From Halalkalibacter sp. APA_J-10(15) (GTDB lineage Bacteria; Bacillota; Bacilli; Bacillales; Bacillaceae_D), in assembly GCF_023017105.1 (NCBI RefSeq), contig NZ_JALKEV010000018.1, positions 48,185 through 112,184 of the forward strand: a DNA stretch of 64,000 nucleotides, written 5' to 3'. Shown piece after piece: positions 1 to 10,929 of this stretch (positions are counted from its first letter, which is position 1; the number at the start of each line of letters is the position of its first letter). The notes beneath the pieces were generated by a model, which saw nothing but the letters and a program-made list of their open reading frames with translations, was not told the origin of the DNA and ran no database searches. The translations under genes and the position numbers were made by a program.

Positions 1-1782
<1,782 letters not shown>

Positions 1783-1800
1783 ATGTAGGTGATGGTATTT

Positions 1801-2109
1801 ATGAATGACTCTGGTCCAAGTCCAGAGCTTGGTCGAATCGTACTTATCAAGAAAGGTCGTGACCAAGGACAGTTTGGCATCATTGTTGAATTGATTGATG
1901 ATCGCTTTGTTGGTATCGCAAACGGTGATACTCGTAAGGTTGACCGTGTCAAAAGGAAAAACCTCAATCACCTTGAGCTCGTTGATTATATTGCTGATGA
2001 AGTACGCAATAGCTTTGTAGAGACAGGACGTGTTACTAATGGAAAGTTACGGTATGCAATTACAAACTTTCTTGAGCAACACTCTGATTTACTGAAGGAA
2101 GGAGAGTAA
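1801..2109 (+). CDS. KOW-domain RNA-binding protein, L14e-like
   Basis: A 102-residue protein starting at ATG 1801 behind AGGTGAT; an upstream in-frame start at 1789 has no spaced ribosome site. The N-terminal half ([19 protein letters not shown]) is a KOW motif like that of eukaryotic/archaeal L14e; the C-terminal half is charged and helical. A gene of this type sits between map and infA in many Bacillus genomes. It probably binds RNA or the ribosome, but its role is not established. It is 4 bp from infA and in the same transcript. Confidence 0.85.
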   Translation: MNDSGPSPELGRIVLIKKGRDQGQFGIIVELIDDRFVGIANGDTRKVDRVKRKNLNHLELVDYIADEVRNSFVETGRVTNGKLRYAITNFLEQHSDLLKEGE

Positions 2110-2113
2110 ATCC

Positions 2114-2332
2114 ATGGCAAAAGAAGATGTTATCGAGGTAGAAGGAACGGTTATTGAACCTCTTCCAAATGCAATGTTTCGTGTTGAATTAGAAAATGGT
2201 CATAAGATTCTTGCCCATGTTTCTGGTAAAATCAGAATGCACTTTATTCGTATTTTACCAGGTGATAAGGTGACAGTGGAGTTATCACCTTATGATTTAA
2301 CACGTGGACGAATCACATATCGATATAAATAA
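2114..2332 (+). CDS. infA: Translation initiation factor IF-1
   Basis: 72 residues, the standard IF-1 length: a single OB-fold that binds the 30S A site with IF-2 and IF-3 during initiation. The sequence starts [20 protein letters not shown] and ends with the conserved RGRITYRYK. Start ATG 2114 follows a GGAGAG ribosome site within the end of the preceding gene. Its place between map and rpmJ is typical. Confidence 0.97.
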   Translation: MAKEDVIEVEGTVIEPLPNAMFRVELENGHKILAHVSGKIRMHFIRILPGDKVTVELSPYDLTRGRITYRYK

Positions 2333-2376
2333 ATTGTTACGCTGATTCTATAATCAGACGACTCCGTACTAAATAG

Positions 2377-2502
<126 letters not shown>

Positions 2503-2523
2503 TTTACAAGGAGGTGCGCATAC

Positions 2524-2889
2524 ATGGCACGTGTTGCAGGTGTTGATATTCCTCGTGATAAGCGCGTTGTGATTTCACTTACGTATGTATTTGGAATTGG
2601 TAAAACAACAGCTTCTGAAGTTCTTGCTCAAGCAGGTGTTTCTGAGGATACTCGTGTACGTGACTTAACGGAAGAAGAGTTAGGACGTATTCGTGAAGCA
2701 GTAGAAGGTCAAACAGTAGAAGGGGATCTTCGTCGTGAAGTTTCTCTAAATATTAAGCGTCTAATTGAAATTGGTTCATATCGTGGTATCCGCCATCGTC
2801 GTGGGTTACCAGTACGTGGCCAAAATTCTAAGAACAATGCTCGTACACGTAAAGGTCCTCGTCGTACGGTAGCAAATAAGAAGAAGTAG
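2524..2889 (+). CDS. rpsM: 30S ribosomal protein S13
   Basis: 121 residues, the usual bacterial length. S13 sits in the head of the 30S subunit and contacts 5S/L5 bridges and P-site tRNA through its basic tail. The sequence has the N-terminal [21 protein letters not shown], a helix-hairpin-helix, and the lysine/arginine-rich end [13 protein letters not shown] strong AAGGAGGTG site precedes the ATG. It is followed by rpsK in the alpha operon order. Confidence 0.97.
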   Translation: MARVAGVDIPRDKRVVISLTYVFGIGKTTASEVLAQAGVSEDTRVRDLTEEELGRIREAVEGQTVEGDLRREVSLNIKRLIEIGSYRGIRHRRGLPVRGQNSKNNARTRKGPRRTVANKKK

Positions 2890-2909
2890 GAAAGGAGGTA
2901 ACATAGTAA

Positions 2910-3302
2910 ATGGCTAAGAAAACGAATACTCGTCCAAAGCGTCGTCAACGTAAAAATATTGAAACTGGTATTGCTCACATTCGTTCTACTTTTAACAATA
3001 CAATTGTGACAATTACAGATCCACACGGTAATGCTATTTCTTGGGCAAGTGCTGGCGCGCTAGGTTTTAAAGGTTCTCGTAAATCAACTCCGTTCGCTGC
3101 GCAAATGGCTGCTGAAGCTGCTGCAAAAACAGCGATGGAACATGGCATGAAAGTAATTGAGGTTACTGTTAAAGGTCCTGGTGCTGGTCGTGAGGCAGCA
3201 ATCCGTTCTTTACAAGCTGTTGGACTTGAAGTAAACATGATCAAAGATGTTACTCCGGTTCCGCACAACGGTTGCCGTCCACCAAAACGTCGTAGAGTGT
3301 AA
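2910..3302 (+). CDS. rpsK: 30S ribosomal protein S11
   Basis: 130 residues, with the family signature in the middle ([22 protein letters not shown]) and the C-terminal [13 protein letters not shown]11 lies on the 30S platform near the mRNA exit and the E site. An AAAGGAGG site precedes the ATG at 2910. It ends at 3302, leaving a 163-bp leader before rpoA that contains two hairpins (described separately). Confidence 0.97.
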   Translation: MAKKTNTRPKRRQRKNIETGIAHIRSTFNNTIVTITDPHGNAISWASAGALGFKGSRKSTPFAAQMAAEAAAKTAMEHGMKVIEVTVKGPGAGREAAIRSLQAVGLEVNMIKDVTPVPHNGCRPPKRRRV

Positions 3303-3465
3303 CCTGACACATATTGTATAGAATCTTCTAATTTGTCTATAATGGATAGAGCGATAATCGTCCGTTAGAAGATTAGTATCATGCAAAGGAATTGCCGACT
3401 GAATCACCGGTCAGGCAATCCCTGCAAGTCTACCGGAGTTCGACGTTTTGAAGGAGGGTTTGTTA
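3303..3465 (+). promoter_or_regulatory. rpoA leader with two hairpins
   Basis: The 163 bp between rpsK and rpoA contain a perfect 10-bp inverted repeat (AATCTTCTAA at 3322-3331 with TTAGAAGATT at 3365-3374). A second stem pairs TTGCC near 3395 with GGCAA near 3413. The enclosed TGTCTATAATGGATAG segment contains a TATAAT, so an internal rpoA promoter is possible. No run of T follows the hairpins, so they do not look like terminators. The ribosome site AAGGAGGG precedes the rpoA ATG at 3466. Function is inferred only from position and symmetry. Confidence 0.45.
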
Positions 3466-4410
3466 ATGATTGAAATCGAAAAGCCAAATATTGAAGCGGT
3501 TGAAATAAGTGAAGACGCAAAGTATGGAAAATTTGTAGTTGAGCCACTCGAAAGAGGTTACGGGACAACACTAGGTAACTCCTTACGTCGTATTCTACTT
3601 TCTTCTTTACCTGGCGCCGCTGTTTCAACGGTTCAAATTGACTCGGTCTTACATGAATTCTCAACCATTGAAGGGGTTGTAGAGGATGTAACGACGATCA
3701 TCTTGAATGTAAAGAACCTTGCCCTGAAGATCTATTCTGAAGAGGAGAAGACTTTAGAAATTGATGTTCAAGGTGAAGGGGTCGTAACAGCAGCAGACAT
3801 TACTCATGATAGTGATGTTGAAATCTTAAATCCAGACTTACACATTGCAACGTTAGCAAAAGGAGCTCATTTGCATATGCGTTTGACTGCTCAGCGTGGC
3901 CGTGGATATGTGTTAGCAGAAGGGAATAAGAGAGACGATCAACCTATCGGGGTTCTTCCTATTGATGCCATTTACACACCTGTTTCTCGTGTGAATTATC
4001 AAGTTGAGAATACGCGCGTCGGTCAAGTGACCAACTATGACAAACTAACTCTTGATGTCTGGACTGACGGAAGCATTCGCCCTGAAGAAGCTGTTTCAAT
4101 CGGGGCAAAAATCTTGACTGAGCATTTGAATATCTTTGTTGGATTAACTGATCAAGCGCAAAACGCTGAGATTATGGTTGAAAAAGAGGAAGATCAAAAA
4201 GAGAAAGTTCTTGAAATGACGATTGAAGAGCTTGACCTATCTGTTCGTTCTTACAACTGTTTAAAGCGTGCTGGCATCAATACGGTGCAAGAGCTTACTC
4301 ATAAATCGGAAGAAGATATGATGAAAGTGCGTAACCTTGGTCGTAAATCTTTAGAAGAAGTTCAAGAGAAATTAGGAGAACTTGGTTTAGCCCTTCGCAA
4401 TGAAGAATAA
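3466..4410 (+). CDS. rpoA: DNA-directed RNA polymerase alpha subunit
   Basis: 314 residues starting at ATG 3466 ([10 protein letters not shown]), six codons inside the longest frame and right after AAGGAGGG. The N-terminal domain (about 1-230) dimerises and assembles beta and beta'; motifs [20 protein letters not shown] and the [12 protein letters not shown] region are visible. A short linker leads to the C-terminal domain (about 245-314: [27 protein letters not shown]), which binds UP elements and activators. Order rpsK-rpoA-rplQ is standard. Confidence 0.97.
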   Translation: MIEIEKPNIEAVEISEDAKYGKFVVEPLERGYGTTLGNSLRRILLSSLPGAAVSTVQIDSVLHEFSTIEGVVEDVTTIILNVKNLALKIYSEEEKTLEIDVQGEGVVTAADITHDSDVEILNPDLHIATLAKGAHLHMRLTAQRGRGYVLAEGNKRDDQPIGVLPIDAIYTPVSRVNYQVENTRVGQVTNYDKLTLDVWTDGSIRPEEAVSIGAKILTEHLNIFVGLTDQAQNAEIMVEKEEDQKEKVLEMTIEELDLSVRSYNCLKRAGINTVQELTHKSEEDMMKVRNLGRKSLEEVQEKLGELGLALRNEE

Positions 4411-4458
4411 GCTAAGTCACATAGTGAATTGCAATAGTGACAAAGGAGGGGAATTTAC

Positions 4459-4833
4459 ATGGCATATGCAAAATTAGGTCGTGATAGTGCTGGTCGTAAG
4501 GCGTTGTTCCGTGACCTTGCTACTGATCTTATTATTAATGAGCGTATTGAAACAACAGAAGCAAAAGCAAAAGAGCTTCGTTCAATCGTGGAGAAAATGA
4601 TCACTCTTGGTAAGCGTGGAGATCTTCACGCTCGTCGTCAAGCAGCTGCTTTCATTCGTAAAGAAGTGGCAAATGAAGAGTCTGGTCAAGATGCTGTACA
4701 AAAGCTTTTCTCAGACATCGCACCACGCTTTGAAGACCGTCAAGGTGGATACACTCGTATTTTGAAAGTCGGTCCTCGTCGTGGAGATGGTGCACCGATG
4801 GTTATTATCGAGCTTGTTGAAAAAGGTGAATAA
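4459..4833 (+). CDS. rplQ: 50S ribosomal protein L17
   Basis: 124 residues, close to the usual bacterial length of about 120. L17 lies at the base of the 50S subunit near the tunnel exit. Family motifs [19 protein letters not shown] and the end [17 protein letters not shown] are present. An AAAGGAGGGG site precedes the ATG. It ends the alpha operon and is followed by a terminator at 4846-4900. Confidence 0.97.
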   Translation: MAYAKLGRDSAGRKALFRDLATDLIINERIETTEAKAKELRSIVEKMITLGKRGDLHARRQAAAFIRKEVANEESGQDAVQKLFSDIAPRFEDRQGGYTRILKVGPRRGDGAPMVIIELVEKGE

Positions 4834-4845
4834 GTAACGTGATTT

Positions 4846-4900
4846 TAAAGGGCAAATCAGATCCGGGCTATTACGCTCTGACACTGGGCCCTTTTTTTGA
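4846..4900 (+). terminator. Terminator after rplQ
   Basis: AAAGGGC near 4847 can pair with GGGCCCTTT at 4886-4894, enclosing an imperfect stem, and is followed by a run of seven T. Its position right after rplQ fits the end of the ribosomal-protein transcript. Confidence 0.75.
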
Positions 4901-5297
4901 TAGATATGAAAGTATCACATTGTTAGATGTTTCATCATGGAGGAAATAGGTGGATTGCAGCAGTCGACGGCCATGCTTATTGCATGCTTTATGAAAGAAC
5001 CTCATTTTCATAAACGCTCAACTCCTTTGTAACGGCCCATCACGATGGAATGAAGAAAAGACTTGCCGATGGACTGCACAGGGATGGACGGAGAAGGAGC
5101 ACATAGGTCAGCTGCTGTATGCGGTTCCTCATTCCTCTATTTCGTTTTTTATGGTTCGTTTTGGCCTCTATTTTGGCTTTTCTCCCTCGTTTTGAATGCT
5201 TTCTCTTATTTTAAAGTGAACCTTAAAAGTTAAAAACAAACTTTTTCAGTGTCCATTTTTGAAGACACTAGTTTTGTTGTTTATATAGTTGAACACT
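4901..5297. repeat. Intergenic region with dispersed repeats
   Basis: No gene is seen. 5033-5144 matches 62090-62200 in phrases such as CACGATGGAAT, CCGATGGACTGCA and GCTGTAT, and then gives GGTTCCTCATTCC at 5123-5135, the core of a repeat family also found near 51.6, 57.9, 60.4 and 62.2 kb. 5225-5251 is a copy of a second, hairpin-forming family (AAAAGTTAAAAACAAAC...TTTTTCAGTG) also seen at 45.87 and 60.61 kb. Confidence 0.7.
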
Positions 5298-5319
5298 ATG
5301 GAAAAAGGTGTTGGTCGTT

Positions 5320-6156
5320 TTGTCGAGTTTAATTGCAATGAAGGATGTCTTTTTTCGTTATCATGAAGACGTACCATGGACATTACAAGCGTTGAATATA
5401 ACAGTGGAAAAGGGTGAATGGCTGACGATTGTTGGTCGTAATGGCTCGGGGAAGTCAACGTTTGCTAAACTACTAAACGGACTTCTTCTTCCTACTGAAG
5501 GCGAAGTGATTGTTGACGGATATAATACGAAAGATGAGCAAGCTTTGTTTCCAATCCGACAAAGGGTTGGAATGGTCTTTCAAAACCCCGATAACCAGTT
5601 TGTTGCGACAACTGTGGAGGATGATATCGCATTTGGCCTTGAAAATATGGGGATAGCACCTGCTGAGATGAAGGTACGTATTGAAAAATATGCCTCCTTA
5701 ACGGGAACTCGACATTTGCTTAAGGAAGAGCCTCATCGCTTATCAGGTGGACAAAAGCAACGAGTCGTGATAGCAGGAGTTGCAGCGATGGAGCCAGAAT
5801 TAATTGTATTTGATGAAGCTACATCTATGCTCGATCCTACGGGACGAGAAGATGTGCTTACTACGATTAAAAGCCTTCAACAACAAGGCTCTGCGATTGT
5901 GACGATTACGCATTACATGGAAGAAGCGTTAGAGAGTGATCGAGTTGTGTTGATTCAAGGAGGTCAAGTGACGGTCGATGAGGCTCCGATGTCTTTTTTT
6001 GAAAAGGCGGTTCAAATTCGTGAAGCGGGCTTAACGGTTCCACCTCTTGTCGCATTACAGCATCAATTAAGGGAAAGAGGCATTCCGATTCAGCGTCTTT
6101 TCTTGAAGGAAGAGGAGTTGATGGAGCAGTTATGGATATTGTCTTCAACAACGTAA
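5320..6156 (+). CDS. ecfA1: Energy-coupling factor transporter ATPase EcfA1
   Basis: One of two ATPases powering ECF vitamin/metal importers from the cytoplasmic face. Walker A (GRNGSGKST), Q-loop (VFQNPDNQF, the ECF-type), signature LSGGQKQR and Walker B (LIVFDEA) are all present. I favour the TTG at 5320 as start (278 residues) because AAGGTG lies upstream; longer in-frame starts exist, so the N-terminus is uncertain. It overlaps ecfA2 and forms an operon with ecfA2, ecfT and probably truA. The substrate-binding S component is encoded elsewhere. Confidence 0.92.
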   Translation: MSSLIAMKDVFFRYHEDVPWTLQALNITVEKGEWLTIVGRNGSGKSTFAKLLNGLLLPTEGEVIVDGYNTKDEQALFPIRQRVGMVFQNPDNQFVATTVEDDIAFGLENMGIAPAEMKVRIEKYASLTGTRHLLKEEPHRLSGGQKQRVVIAGVAAMEPELIVFDEATSMLDPTGREDVLTTIKSLQQQGSAIVTITHYMEEALESDRVVLIQGGQVTVDEAPMSFFEKAVQIREAGLTVPPLVALQHQLRERGIPIQRLFLKEEELMEQLWILSSTT

Positions 6157-6998
6157 GTCACATATATATGCGCAAAACACCGTTTGAGAAGTATGCATTA
6201 AAGAATATCGAGGTCACAATCCCATCAGGCTCATTTACGGCTATTATCGGAGCAACAGGATCTGGGAAATCAACGTTCACTCAGCATATCAATGGGCTTC
6301 TAACGCCCACAGAGGGAACGGTCCAAATTGGATCACATCACATTACGCGAAAATCGCGAGGAGATATGAGAGCGTTACGTCAGGATGTTGGCTACATCTT
6401 TCAATATCCAGAGCATCAACTGTTTGAGGAAACAGTAGAGAAGGATATTTGCTTTGGACCGCTTAACTTTGATGTTTCGGAAAGTGATGCTAAGCGAAAG
6501 GCGCATACGATGATTGAATTAGTCGGCTTATCTAAGGATGTTCTACAAAGGTCTCCTTTTGAATTAAGTGGGGGACAAATGCGCCGAGTGGCGATTGCGG
6601 GAGTGTTGGCAAGTGAACCAAAGGTGATCGTGCTAGATGAGCCAACAGCAAGCCTTGATCCGATTGGGAGAGAGGAAATGATGACGCTATTTACAACGTA
6701 TCAAAAGGAGCATGAGGCGACGATTGTACTTGTAACCCACCAGATGGATGAAGTCGCTCGATATGCGGATCACGTAATCGTTATGAACAAAGGTGAAATA
6801 ACAATGCAAGGGACACCTTCAGAAGTCTTTTCACAAGGCGAGGTGCTTTCTTCGGTCGGATTACATACTCCACCTGTTATGAAGCTCGGGAATCTGTTTA
6901 AGAGACGATTAAACTTGGGAGAATGGCCAACGGTATTTGATGAAGGTGAGCTAGCAGAGCATATGGCGACATTTCTTCTTTCGGGGAGGGAGAAATGA
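6132..6998 (+). CDS. ecfA2: Energy-coupling factor transporter ATPase EcfA2
   Basis: 288 residues; the second ATPase of the ECF module, pairing with EcfA1. Walker A is GATGSGKST, the Q-loop is IFQYPEHQLFEETVEKDI, the signature is LSGGQMRR and Walker B is VIVLDEP. The C-terminal ~60 residues form the ECF-specific dimerisation tail. It starts inside the end of ecfA1 and its stop overlaps the ecfT start, so the three are translationally coupled. Confidence 0.94.
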   Translation: MDIVFNNVSHIYMRKTPFEKYALKNIEVTIPSGSFTAIIGATGSGKSTFTQHINGLLTPTEGTVQIGSHHITRKSRGDMRALRQDVGYIFQYPEHQLFEETVEKDICFGPLNFDVSESDAKRKAHTMIELVGLSKDVLQRSPFELSGGQMRRVAIAGVLASEPKVIVLDEPTASLDPIGREEMMTLFTTYQKEHEATIVLVTHQMDEVARYADHVIVMNKGEITMQGTPSEVFSQGEVLSSVGLHTPPVMKLGNLFKRRLNLGEWPTVFDEGELAEHMATFLLSGREK

Positions 6999-7798
6999 TG
7001 TTTCAGCATATTTTGATTGGTCAATATTTCCCGGGACAATCGATTGTCCACCGGCTTGACGCAAGAGCGAAATTACTTGCTGTCATGGTGCTAGTTGTCG
7101 TGATCTTCCTAGCGAGAAATTGGCTTTCCTTAGGGATCATCTGCTTCTGTCTATTTGTTCTCATTCTACTTTCAAGAGTTACTATTTCTTATATTTGGCG
7201 TGCAATGAAGCCGATTCTATTATTAGTGATCATTTTATTTCTTATTCAGTTGTATACGTATCGCGATGGTGCTGTGATCGTGGGTGATGGAATCTTTGCG
7301 ATTACTGAGGAAGGACTTACCCAAGGTGCAATGATTGCGATAAGGCTGCTCTCGCTCATATTAGTGACGTCTTTGCTCACATTAACGACAAAGCCGATTG
7401 TGTTAACGGATGGATTAGAGTACTTGTTACGCCCGTTTGAAAGGGTGAGGCTTCCATCTCATGAGCTAGCTCTCATGATTACGATTGCGATTCGATTTGT
7501 CCCGACACTGCTCCAAGAAACAGAGAGGCTACTGAAGGCGCAATTCGCCCGAGGGGTTAGCTATCGTTATGGCCCTTGGAAAAAAAGAATGACAGCTCTT
7601 GTAAGCTTACTAGTTCCTTTGTTCGTGCATTCCTTTAAGTGTGCTGAGGATTTAGCGACAGCGATGGAATCACGAGCATACCGTGGTGGAGAAGGACGAA
7701 CGAAATACCGTGCGTTACAATGGTGTGTACGAGATACGGTAGCGTTAGTCGTTGTGATGATCATTTCAGGCGTTATTGTCTATTTACGATATGTATAA
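6995..7798 (+). CDS. ecfT: Energy-coupling factor transporter transmembrane protein EcfT
   Basis: 267 residues with about five or six hydrophobic segments (for instance VMVLVVVIFLARNWLSLGII and the C-terminal TVALVVVMIISGVIVYL). EcfT couples the two ATPases to interchangeable S components; the coupling-helix Ala-Arg-Gly region is seen in LLKAQFARGVSYR and ATAMESRAYRGG. It starts in an ATGATG overlapping the ecfA2 stop. Two adjacent ATGs make the exact first residue uncertain by one codon. Confidence 0.93.
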   Translation: MMFQHILIGQYFPGQSIVHRLDARAKLLAVMVLVVVIFLARNWLSLGIICFCLFVLILLSRVTISYIWRAMKPILLLVIILFLIQLYTYRDGAVIVGDGIFAITEEGLTQGAMIAIRLLSLILVTSLLTLTTKPIVLTDGLEYLLRPFERVRLPSHELALMITIAIRFVPTLLQETERLLKAQFARGVSYRYGPWKKRMTALVSLLVPLFVHSFKCAEDLATAMESRAYRGGEGRTKYRALQWCVRDTVALVVVMIISGVIVYLRYV

Positions 7799-7811
7799 AG
7801 GGTGTGAAAGG

Positions 7812-8570
7812 ATGCAGCGTGTAGCATGTCTTGTTTCATATGATGGTACGAACTTCTCCGGTTATCAAGTCCAGCCTCGAAAGCGAACAGTGCAGCTTGA
7901 GCTTGAACGTGCTCTGACGAAGCTACATAAAGGACAGGAAATAAAGGTTATATCCTCTGGACGAACAGATGCAGGTGTGCATGCGATTGGACAAGTGATT
8001 CATTTTGATACGTCCTTACATATTCCTCTGGAGCGTTGGCCAAACGCCTTCAATGCTTGTTTGCCTAATGATATTCACATTCATGAGGTAAGGTCAGTTG
8101 ATCCGCAATTTCATGCGCGGTTCGATACAGAGGGAAAGGAATATCGCTATCGTTTGCTGCTTAAGAAACAAGGTGATGTATTCCGTCGTCATTACACACA
8201 TACGATCGAGCGCGATATAAGTATGGAGAGGATGAAGTGTGCGGCTCAATATTTAGTGGGAAAGCATGATTTTTCTTCCTTTTGTGCAGCCAATACAGAT
8301 GTCACAGATAAAGTGCGCGAAGTAACGGCAATCGAGCTTTGGAAGGACCGGGACGAGATTATTTTCAGCTTCAAAGGCAATGGCTTCTTGTATAATATGG
8401 TGAGAATTATGGTCGGAACGCTGTTAGAGGTTGGCTATGGTAAATTGGAATGTGATGATGTCGCTCAAATATTAGCAGCGCGAGATCGAATGAAAGCAAG
8501 CAAAACCGCGCCAGCACAAGGTTTATACCTTTGGAAAGTCGAATATCCGAATCCCGTCTTTCATATATGA
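7812..8570 (+). CDS. truA: tRNA pseudouridine(38-40) synthase TruA
   Basis: Isomerises uridines 38-40 in the tRNA anticodon arm. I use ATG 7812 (MQRVACLVSYDGTNFSGYQ), which has GTGAAAGG ahead of it and gives 252 residues; the longer frame overlaps ecfT. The catalytic Asp is in SSGRTDAGVHA, and the later motifs YRYRLL and GNGFLYNMVRIMVG are present. It follows ecfT by about 13 bp, the usual Bacillus arrangement, and is followed by the separately promoted rplM-rpsI pair. Confidence 0.95.
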   Translation: MQRVACLVSYDGTNFSGYQVQPRKRTVQLELERALTKLHKGQEIKVISSGRTDAGVHAIGQVIHFDTSLHIPLERWPNAFNACLPNDIHIHEVRSVDPQFHARFDTEGKEYRYRLLLKKQGDVFRRHYTHTIERDISMERMKCAAQYLVGKHDFSSFCAANTDVTDKVREVTAIELWKDRDEIIFSFKGNGFLYNMVRIMVGTLLEVGYGKLECDDVAQILAARDRMKASKTAPAQGLYLWKVEYPNPVFHI

Positions 8571-8601
8571 TAAAAACAACGAATCCTAGTGTAACATTGT
8601 A

Positions 8602-8630
8602 TTGACATTGGATATTGAATATTATATGAT
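8602..8630 (+). promoter_or_regulatory. SigA promoter for rplM-rpsI
   Basis: TTGACA at 8602-8607, a 17-bp spacer, and TATGAT at 8625-8630 make a near-consensus housekeeping promoter. It points into the rplM leader and would transcribe rplM and rpsI independently of truA. Confidence 0.8.
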
Positions 8631-8639
8631 GGTAGATGG

Positions 8640-8715
8640 TAATTCCAAAAACCCACTAGCCCCGGGTTCCGGAACGATACTATTGACATGGATATGTAAA
8701 GCTTTTTTTAGTTTG
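8640..8715 (+). ncRNA. Probable ribosomal protein L13 leader
   Basis: The segment between the promoter and rplM contains CACTAGCCCCGG and GGTTCCGGAAC, followed by a T-run near 8704. L13-type autoregulatory leaders are known upstream of rplM in Bacilli, and both position and size fit. I did not compute a covariance match, so the assignment rests on context and on partial motif recall. Confidence 0.5.
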
Positions 8716-8756
8716 TACAGGAAATTGAAAGTGATTGTTTATTAGGAGGGTAAATT

Positions 8757-9194
8757 ATGCGTACAACATATATGGCAAAGCCAAACGAAGTTGAGCGTAA
8801 ATGGTATGTCGTCGACGCAGAAGGTCAAACACTTGGTCGTCTTGCTTCTGAAGTAGCATCCATTCTTCGCGGTAAGCACAAGCCAACATTCACACCACAC
8901 GTTGATACAGGTGATCACGTGATCGTGATAAATGCAGAGAAGATTGAACTAACAGGAAATAAATTAAATGACAAGATTTATTACCGTCATTCTCTTCACC
9001 CAGGTGGCTTGAAGAAGACAACAGCTGGAGATATGCGAGCGAACAAGCCTGTGCGTATGCTAGAGCTAGCAATCAAAGGCATGCTTCCAAAGAATACACT
9101 TGGACGCGCTCAAGGAATGAAGCTACACGTATATGCAGGTAGCGAACACAAACATCAAGCTCAAAAACCAGAAGCATATGAACTTCGTGGTTAA
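8757..9194 (+). CDS. rplM: 50S ribosomal protein L13
   Basis: 145 residues, the standard length. L13 is an early-assembling 50S protein. The family signature is in [20 protein letters not shown] near the C-terminus, and the start [21 protein letters not shown] is typical. TAGGAGGG precedes the ATG. It is followed by rpsI after 19 bp. Confidence 0.97.
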   Translation: MRTTYMAKPNEVERKWYVVDAEGQTLGRLASEVASILRGKHKPTFTPHVDTGDHVIVINAEKIELTGNKLNDKIYYRHSLHPGGLKKTTAGDMRANKPVRMLELAIKGMLPKNTLGRAQGMKLHVYAGSEHKHQAQKPEAYELRG

Positions 9195-9213
9195 TCGATA
9201 GGAGGGTATTATT

Positions 9214-9606
9214 TTGGCACAAGTACAATATTATGGTACAGGTCGTCGTAAGAATTCAGTTGCTCGTGTACGCTTACTGCCAGGCGATGGACGTATCGTG
9301 ATTAACGGTCGTGAACTAGATGAATACTTTGGTCTTGAAACACTTAAGCTTATTGTTAAGCAACCACTTGTAGAAATTGACGTAGAAGGTCAATATGACG
9401 TTCTTGTTAATGTTGACGGTGGAGGTTACACAGGTCAAGCTGGTGCAATCCGTCACGGAGTTGCACGTGCGCTACTTCAAGTAGACCCTGATAACCGTCC
9501 GGCTCTTAAATCAGCTGGATTCTTAACTCGTGATGCACGTATGAAAGAGCGTAAAAAATACGGTCTTAAAGCAGCACGTCGTGCACCTCAGTTCTCAAAA
9601 CGTTAA
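9214..9606 (+). CDS. rpsI: 30S ribosomal protein S9
   Basis: 130 residues starting at a TTG behind GGAGGG. S9's basic C-terminal tail reaches the P-site tRNA; the characteristic RAPQFSKR ending is intact. The last ~22 codons plus the terminator are repeated at 44140-44264, so the present 3' end was probably supplied by the integrated element next door; the protein sequence is unaffected. It is the attachment-site gene of that element. Confidence 0.97.
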   Translation: MAQVQYYGTGRRKNSVARVRLLPGDGRIVINGRELDEYFGLETLKLIVKQPLVEIDVEGQYDVLVNVDGGGYTGQAGAIRHGVARALLQVDPDNRPALKSAGFLTRDARMKERKKYGLKAARRAPQFSKR

Positions 9607-9665
9607 TATCCTTGTTATATCAACGTCAGCCCTCTTTGCTCGTATGGAGCAGGGAGGGCTTTTTC
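9542..9665 (+). repeat. Left attachment-site repeat (rpsI 3' end plus terminator)
   Basis: About 124 bp that recur in direct orientation at 44140-44264. 9556-9626 is identical over 71 bp; differences are one substitution before it (9555), a one-base indel at about 9626 and substitutions at 9642 and 9659. Direct repeats flanking an integrase-bearing segment and made of a gene's 3' end are the standard mark of site-specific integration. Confidence 0.9.
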
Positions 9666-9666
9666 A
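9626..9666 (+). terminator. Terminator after rpsI
   Basis: AGCCCTC (9628-9634) pairs with GAGGGCT (9654-9660) and is followed by TTTT. The same hairpin, slightly changed, is present in the right att copy. Confidence 0.85.
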
Positions 9667-9680
9667 TGCCCGATGTGGAA

Positions 9681-9702
9681 TTGAATACCCCTTGAATACC
9701 CC
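9681..9702. repeat. Tandem 11-mers, possible integrase arm sites (left)
   Basis: Two exact adjacent copies of TTGAATACCCC, 15 bp inside the left att repeat and just beyond the integrase stop codon. The same pair, with one final base changed, is at 44018-44039 near the right end. Tyrosine integrases of the Tn916/phage type bind short repeats near each end of their element; the assignment to arm sites is inference. Confidence 0.6.
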
Positions 9703-9705
9703 GAG

Positions 9706-10880
9706 CTAAAATGTCATGTACTTCTGAAACATCTCTGCTGTTTTTTCCTTTGCTTCTTCGGTCACATGAGTGTAGATATCCATCGTCGTTTGAATATCCT
9801 TATGACCTAGTCGTACTTGTACATCTTTGATGGAAGCACCAGCTGCAAACAGCAAACTGGCATGAGTATGCCTAAAAGCGTGAACATTTATTTGTGGTAG
9901 CTTTGGGTTCTTTTGATAGATCCGATCCAACTTTTCATTCAAGTAAGCCAGTCGACAATAATCTATTTCATTTTTTAACTGATTATAGACTGTAAAGATG
10001 GGTTGCTGATCATCAGATTGAAATGAAGAGGCAAGTTCTAACGTCAGATAGCGCTGTATTTGCTTATCACGCCATTTCTTTAAGATCGCTAGGTTTCATC
10101 GTCTACGCTAACCACACGTCGAGAGGACTTTGTTTTTGATGTCTGAAGTTGCTTTTTGCCACTAGTGTGAATCAACGTCTTTTTCAAGCTGATCGTCTTA
10201 TGATGGAAGTCCACGTCCGACCAATGCAGGGCGTATAGTTCCCCCTTACGTGCTCCTGTGAAGGCAAGTAGACGAAACATGGTATAAGACATGTCGTCCT
10301 CTTGAATCGTCTCCAGGAAGTTCCTAAGCTCTTCTCGCGTGTAGTAATACTTTTTCTCTTCCAGTTCTGCATGATATTCCATCTCATGTTTAAGTTTCGG
10401 TAGCGTAACATAATCCATCGGATTACGCTTAATAATGTCCATTTTCATGGCATATCGGAAGACCTGGTTTGCTTGTACCTTATAATCCTTGAAGGTTTTA
10501 AGTTCTTGGGCCCAAACGTTGATAGCTTTTTGACAATGAGAACGTGTTATGCTTTTCATTTTGTAAGGACCGAAGAATGGGAGAATCCTACGGAATTTAC
10601 TCTCCAGCGCATAAACCGTAGTTGGTTTTACTTCTCTACGATGCTGTTTAAACCATTCCTCAAAAACTTCCTGGAAGGTCATCTGTTCATTTTGGCGGAG
10701 ACCGAGTTCGTCGACTTCCACTAATAGTTTAGATAGAGCAACCTTTGCTTCCTTTTTTGTTTTGAATCCTCGACGTGTGGTCCGCTTTTTCTTACCAGTA
10801 AGAGGGTCCTTGCCGAGATACGCATTAAACATATAAGCGGTGGTACCGTCCTTCTTTGTGTATTTTTTAATGTTTGCCAT
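9706..10880 (-). pseudogene. Tyrosine recombinase/integrase with one frameshift
   Basis: Reading leftward from ATG 10880 (MANIKKYTKKDGTTAYMF, behind GGAAAGGAAACC) the frame runs to 10089, then continues in another frame to 9706. Together they give a full integrase of about 390 residues: N-terminal arm-binding domain, core-binding domain from about 65, then the catalytic domain. Catalytic residues are all visible: Arg in FTGARKGEL, HxxR in HAFRHTH, His in LGHKD and Tyr in DIYTH. The break lies at about 10090-10096 and is explained by one missing base after DDET. The gene is oriented toward att, as in Tn916-like and phage elements. The element is probably immobile unless the frameshift is bypassed. 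Confidence 0.88.
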
Positions 10881-10895
10881 AATGGTTTCCTTTCC

Positions 10896-10923
10896 AATAC
10901 GCTGGCAGGCTATATACAGGAAA
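10896..10923. repeat. 28-bp repeat, inverted relative to 43974-44001
   Basis: This segment contains CGCTGGCAGGC and ends ACAGGAAA. Its reverse complement occurs at 43974-44001 with 27 of 28 bases matching. A related sequence is at about 11907 (CGCTGGCAGGCG) and at 44439 (CGCTGGCGGGCG). It lies between the integrase and repressor genes. Confidence 0.7.
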
Positions 10924-10929
10924 AGGGAG

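Noticed and set aside
2709-3026. Minus-strand frames opposite ribosomal-protein genes
   Set aside because: They are antisense shadows of rpsM, rpsK and rpoA, whose products are certain.
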